DNA of 64,000 nucleotides. It comes from Epiperipatus broadwayi (Eukaryota > Onychophora > Udeonychophora > Euonychophora > Peripatidae). The stretch lies in assembly GCA_028023455.1 (NCBI GenBank), contig JAQFVV010000186.1, positions 370,001 through 434,000 on the forward strand. Reading direction: 5' to 3'. Under the pieces are notes generated by a model. That model saw only the letters and a list, made by a program, of their open reading frames with translations. It made no database searches and was not told the origin of the DNA. The position numbers were made by a program, and so were the translations under genes. Each line of letters starts with the position of its first letter. Position 1 is the first letter of the stretch. Below, piece after piece: positions 1 to 12,896 of the stretch.

Positions 1-741
1 TCAATCCACTGCAGGATGAAGGTCTCTCCAAGTTTAATCCATCTTCTCCGATCTTTAGCTTCTCTTTTCCACAACACCCCTGCACATTTTCTTATTTCAT
101 CCATCCATCTCACATGTGGTCTCTTTCTGGGTCTTTTACAATCTCTTGGAATCCAGTTTAAAATTTCAAATGTCCATCTATTATCATTTCTTCTAGCAAT
201 ATGTCCAGCCCAACTCCATTTCAATCTTTTAATTTTTTCAATAAGGTCAGTAACACCTGTTTGTTGTCTTACCCATACATTGTATTTTCGATCTCTTCTT
301 GTTACTCCCAACATACATCTCTCCATACTCCTTTGAGTGGTCTGAAGTCTCTGTATTGCTCTTCTATTAAGTGTCCAAGTCTCAGATCCATAAGTAAGAA
401 CTGGTAAAACACATTTGTTAAAAACCTTCCTTTTCAAACACATAGGCATATTTCCTTTTAGTATCAAGTTATTTCTGCCAAAAGCACTTCAACCAAGTTT
501 AATTCTATGATTAATTTCCTCCATTATGTTTCCACCTGTATTAATAATCTGACCAAGGTATTTGTAACTGTTAACTTCTTCTAATTGTTCATAATCAATC
601 TTTATTTTCATATTTTGAGCAAATCGATTAAACATTACTTTAGTCTTTTTAACATTTATCTTTAGTCCTACTTTTCTACTTTCATCTGCTAACTCCTGCA
701 ACATTTCCTACAGCTCTGAAGCATTATTTGCAAAAACAGCT
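1..741 (-). mobile_element. RTE-like LINE, 3' fragment (RT C-terminus)
   Basis: Read on the minus strand, this encodes the end of an RTE-type reverse transcriptase: the stretch after the YADD motif (FANNASEL), then KTKVMFN, SYKYLGQIINT, VLTYGSETW and a basic tail with KRPRKRPHVRW. The same segments recur at 28016-31368, 55765-59455, 59694-59925 and 62190-62745. It is 5'-truncated near 741, has a few frame breaks, and its 3' end lies at or just before the window start. Its 5' edge abuts a LINE-A tail. The family is clear from internal comparison; the clade name RTE rests on the endonuclease and RT motifs of the longer copies. Confidence 0.85.
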
Positions 742-935
742 CAAAAATATATACCCAGTAAGCAATATATTCCTTAGCTGCTCATTAATGCAATAACAGA
801 AATCATCTCATTCCAATTCACTGTATTCTAAAAACCTCCTAAGCAATGTAAAAAAAAAAAAATTAAAAAAAAATGTAAAAAGCTCTTATTCTTGTAAATA
901 TTTTGTTACTAATAAAGTCTACTTATATATAAAAA
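742..935 (+). mobile_element. LINE-A 3' end, truncated copy
   Basis: About 190 bp nearly identical to 45590-45780: both carry CTGCTCATTAATGC, the block ACCTCCTAAGCAAT, two A-runs and AATAAAGTCTACT before a TA-rich tail. The 45-kb copy sits downstream of a zinc-motif RT C-terminus, so this is the 3' untranslated end of that LINE with no coding part left. Confidence 0.75.
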
Positions 936-2975
936 AATATTTTGTCAAGCAAAAAATTATATTTGTTTTCTTCAACAAAATCAGTAATAAGACATGATTG
1001 TTGGAAAAAATAATTATTCTTTTTTTTAAAAAAAAAATTAACCCAATAATAGATTTATTTGCATTTATAACACACTTATCAAGACAATTTCATGCATTAG
1101 TAACATGATAATCCTGAAAATCAAATGTCAGTGTCTAAAAGCCATTGAAATTAAACATAGATCATAAATATTTTTAAACAAGGAGTTTCAATTTTTTTTT
1201 TTTTTTTGTAAATATGATTGGAATACATTCTCTTTATTAAGGCAGCTACCATTTAATCTTGAAGCATAACAATTTATGATCTAACCAACAATTTGTACTT
1301 GTTGGTGCTCACACAATATAGATCTCTCTTATATTCTGACTTCTAATTATAATATTGGAATCTTAAATTTCATTGTTTTGAGCATGGATGCATCCATGTT
1401 TCTTTATTACTAAAGTTTCTGTGTAAACAAAGTGTTTGTGATAATCAATCCATATATTGTACAAAAATTCAACAGCAGCACATCATTTGAGTTTATATTA
1501 TTAATAACTTTTGACTAACATTTAATATTTGTACACACATGTGCATTAGTCTTCAAAAAATGAATAGATTTGTTAATGGTATTTCTGTAATAATGTTATC
1601 TAACAAAAATAATATACTTTTTTTTTGAATGATATTAAAATTTGGGGTTCCAAGATTAGAAAATACTAAATTAGACCTTATAGAGAATCCAACACCTTAG
1701 CATTCTCCTTTCACTAATTCATCCAGCTTTCCAAAAAATTAGTAGTCATCTACCTGCTCCACTAAATCTCCTTTATATAGATGATGAGCTTCAGTAGGTT
1801 TAAATATGTCTAACTTAAATTTTCATGGTTCCTTAGCTGGTTCAGAAAAAAAACAATCTATTGAGTACTGCCACTGCCTTCTGAGTTAATACTATTAGTG
1901 ATATTATTTCTATTGCTTTAGTAAATAATCCATCAAACAAGATAATCTAATCCGATTCTGTGAGTCAGATTAGTTTTGTTTAATATAGATTCCAAATAAA
2001 TGAAGGCTTATAATAATTCAAACTAGCATGTCAGTTAATTTGATCGTATGATGTTTAATCTCCATAAATAATAAGTATATTCAACTTCGGTCTGGTCATC
2101 ACTTTACTATTAAACACAAGACAATTCTATTTGTACTAATAGTAATGAAAAACAATATTTCAGGATAACCTTTAAAAATACAAACATATTGACATCAATT
2201 TAGAATATGTAGACACACACCATATATATATGAATACAGGATGCTTTGCATAAATTCTATGATAATTTAAACATAAATTTGTTAATACATACTTCAAACA
2301 ACAGTTTTAAGATCATTATTTTTTGCTCGCAGTCTTGTAAATAATTTATCATTTTTGTTTACTTCTCCAATGCTGTAATTTTCTTATTGCAGAGTAAGAA
2401 AAGATCCTTTAATTGCTTCTGATCTCCATTGAAGTGTGGTCAGAATATAACTCGCACTTGGCTCCATGAAATGGAATGAAGGCGATTGCACATAATTGCT
2501 CATTTAAATTATTTATATTTGATTATGTAATCATTTTTTCTAAAGCTATGTATTTAAAATGATGATTTTGTTATGTATTGAGAATTTTAGTTTCCTAGAC
2601 AGACATTATAAAATGCAATTTAGAAAGGTATGATTTTAAATTTTCAAAATGTTCATTTCGTTCTCATTACTTTCAGTCAATAAGAAAAAATGCCTTAGAC
2701 CAATAGATTTCTTTCCTCCTGATTGCTTTTATTTGAAATTTGTCGTCTTAAAATACTCATATGTGAAGGAGTTAATATTTAATAAAAGAGAATTTTCATT
2801 AATAACTTTCCATTATTATTATTTATAGATGTTTTCTTAAATATCTATAAATTATTGGTTTTTTTCCTTCAATTGTATTTGTAATTCAAATTTTCAAACA
2901 TTTGTTCGTTTGTGTTTGTTCGTCTGTGCAACGAAGTGTTTTTTTTCTTTATAATCTAATGCTAAATGCACTTGT
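936..2975. other. No gene seen
   Basis: AT-rich sequence with homopolymer runs. I see no coding signal, RNA gene or recognisable repeat. Confidence 0.6.
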
Positions 2976-2980
2976 CAAGC

Positions 2981-3067
2981 GTTGTTAGCCAAGAGGTCAG
3001 CGCAGCTGCCTTGCAAGCAAGTAGTTGGTTGTAACCGGTTGTTGCGGGTTCGCCTCCTGGCCGATGC
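2981..3067 (+). repeat. tRNA-like SINE head or tRNA pseudogene
   Basis: A GC-richer island. It has a box-A-like TTAGCCAAGAGG near 2985, an anticodon-like loop CTTGCAA, a long variable region containing GGTTGTAACC, and a good box B GGTTCGCCTCC at 3047-3057, followed by an A-run. The long variable arm and imperfect acceptor pairing argue against an intact tRNA gene and for a tRNA-derived SINE head. Confidence 0.5.
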
Positions 3068-3294
3068 TATGACATATGGAAAAAAAAAGCACTTTCGATA
3101 AAAGTCTACTATGCATATATATGAGTGTACATGTTTCTGAAAATAATTTAATAGAAAATTAGACTGAAGAATTTAACAAAATATCCTTTTTATATTGCTT
3201 ATTTATAAATTCTTATTTAGATTTAATTAATAATTTATATTGATTGCTACATATTATTTAAAAGTAAATATATATGCCCATACCCATAATATAT

Positions 3295-3395
3295 ATATGA
3301 GAGATAGTGACCTGGGCCAACTGTTGAGTGCTGGGTTCAGCATGAAATGCATCTTTTGGGGGTCATTTGTCTTTTATTGTATCTTTATTTATATG
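3295..3395 (+). repeat. FB1 arm fragment with decayed hammerhead
   Basis: Matches the arm of the FB1 foldbacks at 7909-8418, 17654-18296 and 51279-51590. It keeps CCAACTG, GAGTGCTGG, CAGCATGAAAT and a decayed remainder. The ribozyme core reads CTGTTGA, so A6 is mutated and it should be inactive. Confidence 0.55.
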
Positions 3396-4880
3396 AATTT
3401 AAAAAGAATGGGGGGGTATGGAAGTTGTTTAATATATCTATAAAGTATTAATAATATGTTAAGTATATTTCTAATATATACATATAAACTAAATACACCA
3501 ATTATTACTAGCCCAAAATAAATTACAATGATTTCCCTACCAAGGCAAACCTCTCAACTGCTATATCTGGGAGCAATCTCTAAATATATAGACTTATAAA
3601 AATCTTACCTGGTAAAAATAATAATACAGCAGCGACTTGGGATTATAATTTAATCATAAATAGTGTAAATATAAGAATATTAATAGTATATATACATGTT
3701 AACAATTTATATACAGCATAAATGCTTACCTATCTGAAGGTGTTCTCAAATCATAATAAAGACCAGTGAGACCTGTTTTGTCTCTAGACTTGCTTTAATA
3801 TATTCAGAGGCAAATAACTCTGCAATATTAGCTATCAAGGACAAGGCAGTGTCAATGGTGTAGCTTCCAGGAGCAAGTAAGTGTTCCTTGGTTCTTTTCT
3901 AGACCAATTCTACACTATTAATTAGTGTTGCAAATAAGTTTTAAAAACTAAAATTGAGGATTTTGCATTGTTTGGTGAGAGAAAAAGCCAAAATGTACTT
4001 CAAAAAATAAACTTTAGATGGGAAAACGTTAGATAAAGTTCCACTCTGAAATACTTTAGTGACTGTCATTAATCAGATTCCATGGAATTAATATTGTTAT
4101 TGTGTGGATTGCCAATTCTTGCCATTTCAGAATGCTATTTGCTAATTTTACCAAAGAAAACAACATGGAGTAGACATTTACTTGTACACCGGTGATTTCC
4201 TTATCATCATGTGAGTCTATACATTATTGCTGAATGCCAGTGCCTGCTTATTAAGAAGAAAATGATACTATAAGAAAATGTCTAAATTAAATTCTCATAT
4301 CTTCTAGTTTATAGTTTTGAACATGAAGAATATGCTAAAGCTTTGAACTGTATATCAATGATTTTAAAAGAAAAGAGGAAAAAAGAAAGAAGTATTATAA
4401 TAGATTGGTATTGAAAAGAACTTAACTCCAGATATTTCTTTGCATTCATAAATTAAATGTTTAAAATGGAAAAAAAAAACCCTAGTCATCCCCAAGAATT
4501 AAGGTTAAATTTGTATTTACTTTTAATATATATATATATATCAATACACATTTATAAATTAATCTATATTTATATCTATATAGATATGCATGTGAAATAA
4601 TATGATTTTATTTTAAACCCATCAAATACAGTTATTGATTTTTTATTTATTTATTGTAAATACGTACATATACTGTTATGTTTGTGTGTAAACTTTATAT
4701 TTTTAAATACAAACAACTTGAAAGTAATAACCCACAAATAGACAATCCCATAAGCCAACCTAGTGTGACTATACATAATGTAGGGAAACCACTCATCAAC
4801 TATATATTCTTAGGAAAAAGTGGAGAAATCAGGAGGAACCTCATAGATAAGTATATGAAATTTCTACTGTGTTGCTTTTG
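3396..4880. other. No gene seen
   Basis: AT-rich, with a short TA microsatellite near 4530. Nothing coding or repetitive is recognised. Confidence 0.55.
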
Positions 4881-5042
4881 GCAGTGTGGCTCAGTTGGTT
4901 AGAGCATTGCCTTAAAATGCAATACTCAAGAATCTAAAAGTCCAGGTTTGAATCCCATGCTAGTATTGTCACTGGTCAAGCCAGCAATACCTGAAGAAGA
5001 GGGGAGAATAATACCTTTCAAAACTTTGTGCATTTTCTAATC
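4881..5042 (+). repeat. tRNA-Leu-like SINE head
   Basis: Box A TGGCTCAGTTGG at 4887-4898 and box B GGTTTGAATCC at 4945-4955 are near consensus. Between them is an anticodon-like CTTAAAA (UAA, Leu-like) and a long variable region, as expected of a Leu-type ancestor. The anticodon loop is one base too long and there is no clean acceptor stem, so it is a SINE head rather than a functional tRNA. It runs into the dispersed repeat at 5043. Confidence 0.55.
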
Positions 5043-5165
5043 TGTTTGATGTGCTATTACTAGCAGTTGAATGTATTTGGAACATTTAAATAAAATTAAA
5101 TTTTTCTAAACACATTGAATACTCATATTAGATGATGGAAATAGTCCAATGTAAAAATAAAACGT
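5043..5165 (+). repeat. Dispersed repeat, also at 61226-61342
   Basis: From TGTGCTATTACTAGCAG through ATGATGGAAATAGTCCAAT this aligns with the right arm of the foldback at 60993-61335. Here only one arm is present, joined to a SINE-like head, so it may be the 3' body of that SINE. Confidence 0.6.
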
Positions 5166-7323
5166 TTTACATCTATATATTTATTTTTTTATTTTATATA
5201 ATCCTGAGATAAATCATTAGTCAACTTTTTATTTAAAATTTCTAGCCTTAGTTTCAAACACAGATTAAGTTACTCTTGATTAGATAGTCTTTACAGTAAG
5301 AAACATATTTGCAAAATATTGTTCATTAAAATATAGTAATATTAAAAATACACGCACCATTATTGAATAACTGTGAGAATTTATTTATTATTTTATTAAA
5401 TGTGAATCTTTTATTAAAGTATATAACGGTTTTAGCTTATGCGGAAATATATAAATCTTGTATGTGAAGTTTAAGTTACATTAGGGATAGTTGCACTTCT
5501 TCACATTATCGACGCAGTCATCTCAACCAGCCTTCTGATTTTTGGTTTCAATATATAAATTAGAAATATATTTTAATTATCAATTGCTTTATGAACAAAG
5601 CCTACTTGGCTTTTGCTCGTGTTAATAAAATAAAACAATATAATGCAGTTGCTTATTAAAATATATTTAAAGATTATTTATATGAAATAATAATACGAGT
5701 TGATAACTTATATATTATTATTTCATGCAAATATTATTTAAATATATTTTAATTATCAGCTACATTACATTCTTTTAATCTAATAACGGGAGCAGAGCTG
5801 TGGTACAGCTAGTAACAAGAAGTCAAAACAATAATTTATTTTTACTGATTTTAATCCCTTTTTTTCTTATTTAAAATGTAGATCATTTTATTCAATGATT
5901 GTTCTTTTTTAAATTTCTATCAATATTCAAATCTACTTAAAAACATGTCCCAATTGAATTTTGGTCAGTTTATATTCCTTTGTGCGCTAAAATTAAAAAA
6001 AATATCATTCGTGTGTCAACTGGAATTTTAATTTGAAAAAATCTCTTCTTTTCAAAATTTTAATTAAATTAATTGCATGAATTAAATAGGGCAAATAAAA
6101 TAAGTAGCCCCATCAAATGTGACTATTAATTTATAGAAATTTATTAAACTGATTTTCTTTAATGTTATTTTCAAATGTGTTTTTATATACAACATATGTA
6201 TTGTGTAAATATATATGCAGTGGCGTATATGTATTTTAAAACATAGATATGTGCTAATATATATATATATATTATACACAAATTTTGGTATCTACAATCA
6301 ATTTTGGAATCAAATATTACAGATATGGAGCGTCTATTGTATATCTTATTCCAAAAATATTAATAAAACTTTGCTATTGGCAATTAACATCCAATGATTC
6401 TGAATACAAATCAACTTAATGAAATTTATTTTATAAAAGTAGCAAGCCCACAATATATATATATTACACATATTATTTAAAGTATATTTTATTCAAACAA
6501 CCAATAGACTCTGGTCTTTGAAAATCCATACCCTAAGGTTCTGAATACAAGTTATCTTGTTTAATGACTGAATAGACTGAACAAAACCGCAAACTATTTT
6601 ATTCTTTTTTACAGATATTATTTGTCATTCATGACAAACTTTTTTTAATAAAATATCAATGTGTCTTTCTAAACTAAAATAAAGTTAATATTCTAAATAG
6701 ATAATGAAATAATTATTGTATGAGTATAATTAGATATTTTTATAATAATTGTCTAATTAAAATATATCATTTATTATTTATCTCAAATCAAGATTCTCTT
6801 TCTAGATGTTCAACTAAAAATCTACATTTAGAGAATTATGACAACGAAAATACTGTTTATGAAGTTCCAGTAAATTTCTTTTTTCAACTCCATCAATAAA
6901 GCCGACTTGATTTGATTTTTCTAGACATTATTGGAGTCTCATTAACAAATTTAGAACAATCTATGGTTATTAATCATTTAACAACAACTGACCTATGTAA
7001 ATATAGATAAATAAACCATGAAAGACACAGTTAATGACTTTCAAAAATATGGTTTCATTGTCAGTATTGATGGACATAATACATCTTCTAATGAATTTAA
7101 CTTATGGTTGGATTCTCTATAAGTTCCTTTATTATATTTAATTAATAGTTAAGCTGCCTTGTAAAAAAATCCATATGTTGAATGAATAAATTTATTATAC
7201 AAGAAAGTACATAATGAGGAAGAATGATAAACCCCCTATATCCATAATCTTTTTTGTAAACCATGTCTTGGATAGAACATTCACAGATAGTAACAAAAAT
7301 ACTATATGCAATTTTTAACATAC
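5166..7323. other. No gene seen
   Basis: AT-rich sequence with TA runs near 6260 and 6457. No supported gene or repeat. Confidence 0.55.
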
Positions 7324-7335
7324 TCAGATATATAT

Positions 7336-7480
7336 TAAATTGAAATCACCAATCACAATGTGAAGATATTTCAGCAGTGCCCTCTGTAAACAAATATAAG
7401 AACATTGCAGAAATATCTTAACATTATGATTGGTGATTTGAATTTTTTATCTATTCCAGATTGCTTTTTGCATTATATTT
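7336..7480. repeat. Small foldback insertion with 12-bp duplication
   Basis: Arms 7337-7379 and 7404-7447 are inverted copies of each other, sharing AAATCACCAATCA and GATATTTC. The 12-bp direct repeat TCAGATATATAT at 7324-7335 and 7481-7492 brackets the insertion, which extends about 33 bp past the right arm. Noncoding. Confidence 0.6.
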
Positions 7481-7908
7481 TCAGATATATATACAGGTGT
7501 GCATACATGTGTATGTATAAAATACTATAGATGCTCTGTGAACAAAGTTATTAAATTGTAGAAAATTACATTATTTTTGGAAATTTCTAATTTCTTTATA
7601 AACATATTTGAATCACGATTAATAGCATTACAGTTATAAAATTTCCGAATATGGTGTTGCAAAAGTTAACAGTATCATAGATTTTCTGAATCCTATCACC
7701 TTAGAGAGAAGTGATGTTGTGTTATTTTGATTTGTGTTATCTAAAAAGTTTTATTTCTAATATATTTAATTTAAACTAATGAGATGAAATATAGCTATAC
7801 AAATTGATCTAAAGGCACATCTCAACACCCCCTCCCTTCACTAATTTCAAAATACTAAATTATTTTCAAATTATTTGTATTAAATTTTTAAATTATTTAT
7901 CATTTAAA

Positions 7909-8418
7909 TATTTGGAATACCTAATTGTAAATATAGGGGATTTGAATTCAGACTTTCAAGCACCCTTCAACTATTCATACTATCTCATACTACTGATACA
8001 TATGACCACATACATGTAGAAAAGATAAATAATCACTAATATATGTACTTCATGCTAAACCAACATGAGAGGTCAAAATGACGAGATCAACATGGGCATG
8101 GCAATGATATTGGCATCAGCATGGTATTTGGACTTTCCATCATCAGATTTTCAATGGTATGGATGGCTGAAGAGTTGGAGTAGATTGAAGCCTGTCCATT
8201 AGGGTATGAAGATTTGCTGTCTTGATATAAACTGAGCACTGATTATATGAATGTGTGGGAGGTGATAATATGGACCAACTGATGACTGCTGGTTTAGCAT
8301 GAAATTCGTATATTGGTGATTATGTATCTTTTCTATATGTATATGGTCATGTGTATCAGTAGTATGAGATAGTATGGATAGTTAAATGGTGCTTGAAAGT
8401 CTGAGTTCAAATACCCTA
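7909..8418 (+). mobile_element. FB1 foldback element, copy A
   Basis: Long inverted arms (about 7929-8070 and 8280-8423) flank a centre shared, inverted, with copy B. The 15-bp direct repeat TATTTATCATTTAAA at 7894-7908 and 8419-8433 is a target-site duplication. About 20 bp lie outside the left arm, so the element is asymmetric, unlike a simple MITE. The right arm contains an apparently intact hammerhead core; the left arm keeps only its 3' half. No ORF. Confidence 0.75.
8262..8322 (+). ncRNA. Hammerhead ribozyme motif, FB1 copy A
   Basis: CTGATGA at 8279-8285. Stem II is TGCT/AGCA with loop GGTTT and a C/T mismatch at its base. GAAA is at 8301-8304. Stem III comes from ATTC/GTAT (one mismatch; ATACGTAT in sister copies). 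The predicted cleavage follows A8312. Stem I pairs ACCAA with TTGGT, extended by TAAT/ATTA. All core bases are present. Confidence 0.7.
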
Positions 8419-8433
8419 TATTTATCATTTAAA

Positions 8434-8737
8434 GTAAATTAATAAATTTCACTCATTTTAAAAATATTCTCTTCTCACCTTTGTCTTTACATAATCATTA
8501 ATTTTTCTATATCTAGTTTGTTTATCTTCTTATTGTTTACAAAATAGTGTGATCAGATGTTTAATATCTTTTTCATTAAAAGGTCTTTATGGCAGGTTTG
8601 AACTGTTTTTGAAATCATTTATTATTGTTGATTTATTATATCTTAGTTGTTGGAACAACAACAATAAAAATTAAATATTTTACTATAAATGTGCTCAAGT
8701 CATTCTTAAAATTGCTTATAATGATGATATTTTAAAA
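8434..8737. other. No gene seen
   Basis: Spacer between FB1 copy A and the hAT target site; AT-rich, with no recognised feature. Confidence 0.5.
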
Positions 8738-9178
8738 ATCTAGAATAGTGGTCTTCAACCTTTTCACACCTGCAGATCAGCAAAAATAAGGATAAGATTT
8801 CGTGGACTGGCAGAAGTCTACAGATAAATTTTCTTAAAGATTTAAACTGCTTAGCATTAGATGAGCATAATTGTTATAACTGACCAAAACAACACACTAG
8901 TTACTGTGTATTTTAATGGTGTTGCTTACCTTCACATGCAGAACACTCTTTCTCGAGTTGCGCAGTCATATTGCTACAGAAAATAGTACATTCTCATTTA
9001 TGTGATTGCATTGCTATGTTTATTATTTCATTGTTAAAACATGCAAAAATAAAATGTTATTCACCTGAATGTTGGAAAATATCACAGCTAATGTAATTAC
9101 ATGACAATGATTATGATAAACGTAATATCTGTATTTAATGTTAAATATACAAGATAAAGTTATATATATATATAATAC

Positions 9179-10897
9179 CGTGTTCAAATACGCATCCTCG
9201 AAACACCGGCCTCTTAGGCAGAGAAGAACATACTCGGAGAGTACGTATGTCCAAACGATAGCTATAAAATATATAACTAGCGTTACATTTCCAGGACATA
9301 ACTTCCTCTCGATTGTTGAGTTCAACACCAAGTTCAAAGCACTTTTTTGTTTGTGTATAAACACGGGCACCAGCTATCTATTCAAGGATGAATAAATAAT
9401 GCACTTTGGACAATGGCCACTAACTCAACGCCTACGCATCCACGACTAGCTCAGCTGTTTGTAATCACTAATAGATTATACATAATTAGTGGTTAAAAGA
9501 ATTGATAAAAGAATTGTAAAAGGAATTTAGAAAAGAGATTGATAAAAAGAATTGACCAACAAATAGAGTTTAATTTTAAAGTCAATTTATTAACTAACAT
9601 TAATTTACTAAATTTAAACATCTTTATAATTTAATATAATACACATTTCTAAACTAGTTTAAATATTCTTGTAGATTTTAATAATAGAACACTGGTATTT
9701 ATCTAATTTAACTAATAACACTGATATAATGATCACGCACATATTAACTCATATAGCATTCACAAATATAGTAATAAAGCATTAATGGCATTTGAAACTT
9801 AAACACACATATCAATAGTTCATTTTATGTATGATATAGACTTCATATAATTAGACTCTTGGAGGATTCGCATGAATTAATGCAATGCAATGACTATTAC
9901 AGTATAAATGAAAATAAGCAAATGTTTTACCTAGGATTTTGAACGTAGATTTAGAACTTTGGTTTCTTCTTGTTTGTTGCTTCTTCCAGCCAGCTGGGAC
10001 ATTTCCGTGATGAGTTTCCTTATTTTTCACGATTATTACTATTGGAGACAATTAGATATTGACGGAGATTTCCAAGTTGTTAAGTTGACATTATTTCACG
10101 GGCAGATCTTGCTGTTTTCATCAGACATCAGGCTGTGGAGAAAACGTGCATTCCCAAAATCTTCTCAGCACTGCATTTTGTTTCTGGATACCATTAACTT
10201 AACTGACTCAATTAATTTCTGCTCTCAACTCGCTCAATTAATTTGTGAACTGAACTCAACTATTGTCTCAACTAATTTGTGAACTCTCTCACTGTCCGAT
10301 AAAAAAAGTCTATTTATACCTGCGACGTGTTGTCCTTGTAATATCCTCCGGCAAATATCTGTTGTCGAAATTCCAGTGATAATCCTTTGATTAACGTGTT
10401 TTGGAAGATTGTTTAATTAGTAATATCCATGCAAAAACATATTGTTTTATTTTATTAATAGCCATTACTGTGTTTTTAATGATAATCTTCTTTTATTTCG
10501 CATACATTTTTTTATTTATTTACAATCGCACATATATACGCACATTACTAGTTTTAAGATTATTTTTTCTTTAATTCGAATGAAAAGAGATTTGTATTTT
10601 TTTTTAAACTTTAAATTATTTATATTTTACGAATACTAATAAGAAAACTCTTTACTTCCTTTTTATGAAACCTTTAGTTTAACTTTTCTAACTACGATTT
10701 CCCTCCCCTCTTTTAATTAATCAATTTTAACTTTTATTTCAAAAACTAATGACAGAAAACTATTTGATTCTTATTCTTTTCGAAAACAAACTGTAATAAA
10801 CTCTTCAACATTTAATTTTACGTTTTTCTTTTATGAAAGATTATTTTAATAATTTTTTTTAGATAAAATTATATGTGCCAATATCAATATTGGTACA
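9179..10897 (-). repeat. 3' LTR of nested LTR retrotransposon
   Basis: 1719 bp, nearly identical to 14011-15689. In element orientation it starts TGTACCAATATTG and ends in ACACG (CA in the other copy). It carries an insert of about 41 bp near 9234-9275 that the other LTR lacks. It is called 3' because the purine-rich tract lies beside it. Confidence 0.85.
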
Positions 10898-10902
10898 TTA
10901 CA

Positions 10903-10915
10903 CCACCCTCCCTTT
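10903..10915 (-). promoter_or_regulatory. Polypurine tract
   Basis: On the minus strand this reads AAAGGGAGGGTGG, a few bases before the 3' LTR. It is the expected primer for plus-strand DNA synthesis and sets the element on the minus strand. No such tract adjoins the other LTR. Confidence 0.75.
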
Positions 10916-11158
10916 GAAAGTAAAATGCATCCTTTTGACCATTTTATCTCTGACAACATTAAATTTTAATTTATTATTCTTTCTAAGTTTGCTTTTTTGA
11001 TATCTTTTACTTTACATACCAAGGGCATTCTTCAATTATGCTTTACTTCTTTCTATGCTGGCAACATTGTTTACAATGTTCTGAGTCCTGGATAGTGACC
11101 ACGAGGACAAACTAATCTTGTAGCACAGGAATCTTTTACAAACGAAGCTTTGGTTGCT

Positions 11159-11350
11159 GATTCTCTTGATTGGACTTTGACTAAGAAAAGGTCACTGCGA
11201 ATGGCAGGAATTTCAACTGTCCATTTCCAACTTATGCTTTGGAAAACGATTGCCGATTCTCTTGATCAGACTTTGACTAAGAAGAGGACATTGCGAATGG
11301 CAGGAATTTCAACTATCCATTTCCGACTTTCGCTTTGGAAAATGAGGTAC
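11159..11350. repeat. 96-bp tandem duplication
   Basis: Two diverged copies starting at 11159 and 11255, each with TTTGACTAAGAA and GCGAATGGCAGGAATTTC. The 96-bp period keeps frame. A 93-codon plus-strand ORF (11150-11431) spans both, but it is antisense to the element and matches no family I know. Confidence 0.8.
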
Positions 11351-11719
11351 GAGATATGGGGATTCTCCCCTGAAAAAGATACTTATGACTTACTCTGGTT
11401 GTCGCCAGTGCACATTTTAAAAGAGGAATGATCCCAGCCAATCCGTTACGGGTACTAAATTTTATCCAGACGACAGCTTTAAACTTATCCTTAACTAAAA
11501 CCTTTCTATATTACCCTCATCCCTTTAATTTCGAACCCTGATACTTCCTAATACAACTTAGACTGACTTTCATTTATATTTATGAGCATTACAATATCAT
11601 TTTTAAATCAACGTGAACATTTTCTTAAACATTTATTTATATTAACCTTTACTCGAATATTATTTTAACATATTTACTTACATTACATAAATCGTACAAT
11701 ATTATTTTTAAACCATTAC

Positions 11720-12219
11720 NNNNNNNNNNNNNNNNNNNNNNNNNNNNNNNNNNNNNNNNNNNNNNNNNNNNNNNNNNNNNNNNNNNNNNNNNNNNNNNNN
11801 NNNNNNNNNNNNNNNNNNNNNNNNNNNNNNNNNNNNNNNNNNNNNNNNNNNNNNNNNNNNNNNNNNNNNNNNNNNNNNNNNNNNNNNNNNNNNNNNNNNN
11901 NNNNNNNNNNNNNNNNNNNNNNNNNNNNNNNNNNNNNNNNNNNNNNNNNNNNNNNNNNNNNNNNNNNNNNNNNNNNNNNNNNNNNNNNNNNNNNNNNNNN
12001 NNNNNNNNNNNNNNNNNNNNNNNNNNNNNNNNNNNNNNNNNNNNNNNNNNNNNNNNNNNNNNNNNNNNNNNNNNNNNNNNNNNNNNNNNNNNNNNNNNNN
12101 NNNNNNNNNNNNNNNNNNNNNNNNNNNNNNNNNNNNNNNNNNNNNNNNNNNNNNNNNNNNNNNNNNNNNNNNNNNNNNNNNNNNNNNNNNNNNNNNNNNN
12201 NNNNNNNNNNNNNNNNNNN
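11720..12219. other. Assembly gap, 500 N
   Basis: Exactly 500 N, a placeholder size, inside the LTR retrotransposon. True length is unknown; collapse between the near-identical LTRs is a likely cause. Confidence 0.99.
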
Positions 12220-12896
12220 AACATCATTTAAATATTTATTTAATCTTACAATACTATTCTAAACTCTTACGAATATTATTTATATTACAATATTATTTTT
12301 AAACATTTGTTTACCTTATATATTAATGTACGTGTACTTAGAAAACTCTTTTATTTTACTGCTCTTCATTATTATACAAATATTTTATTGGACTCGATTA
12401 TTTTAAACCATTTATTTATTTCCTTTCATTCACTTACGTATATTCAAAACTATTTTATTTTAACGTGCGTGTACTCAGAGAAAAAAAAACTGTTTTACTT
12501 TATTACGATTCATTATTATACAAATATCCATTTGACTAACTTAATTTTATTCTAGAAATTCCGTTATCTTTTCATTTATTTAAATCTACAACTTTAGTTT
12601 TACATCATTAATTTGACCATTTATTTAACTTGATTTTATTGATTTTTTTATTTATTTGAACTGTTTATTTATGAGCATTTCCTTAATTAATATGTGCGTG
12701 GAGAAAACAAAAATCTTTTTTTCTACGAAGCCTCCATTAATTTATTATTCAGTTATTTTTAATTTTTTTATTTTAGTTTTAAATAGAAGTTTCAGATTTA
12801 AACTTTTCAAATTATTGACATTAGAATAATCATATTCCTGCTCATTGTCCATTTCTGGTCCTTTTTGTTTATTTCCTTTACTATTCCGCCTGTTTA

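Larger units (their letters stand above)
10916..12896 (-). mobile_element. LTR element internal region, decayed, with N gap
   Basis: Mostly stop-rich on the minus strand. It contains an assembly gap and a 96-bp tandem duplication at 11159-11350. I could not identify protease, RT, RNase H or integrase; they may be deleted or partly in the gap. With only about 3.1 kb between LTRs of about 1.7 kb, this resembles a large non-autonomous derivative. Confidence 0.55.

Noticed and set aside
4881-4965. Functional tRNA-Leu gene
   Set aside because: The anticodon loop has an extra base, the acceptor stem does not pair, and the 3' part runs into a dispersed repeat.
10090-10124. CTGATGA followed by GTGAAA on the minus strand of the LTR (also near 14882-14916)
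   Set aside because: The intervening bases do not form a proper stem II next to GAAA and no stem I partner exists; not a hammerhead.
9959-10282. 107-codon plus-strand ORF conserved in both LTRs (also 14751-15074)
   Set aside because: Antisense to the LTR promoter region; conservation follows from LTR identity, and no domain is visible.
11649-12227. 192-codon minus-strand ORF
   Set aside because: Almost entirely the 500-N gap; not a real frame.
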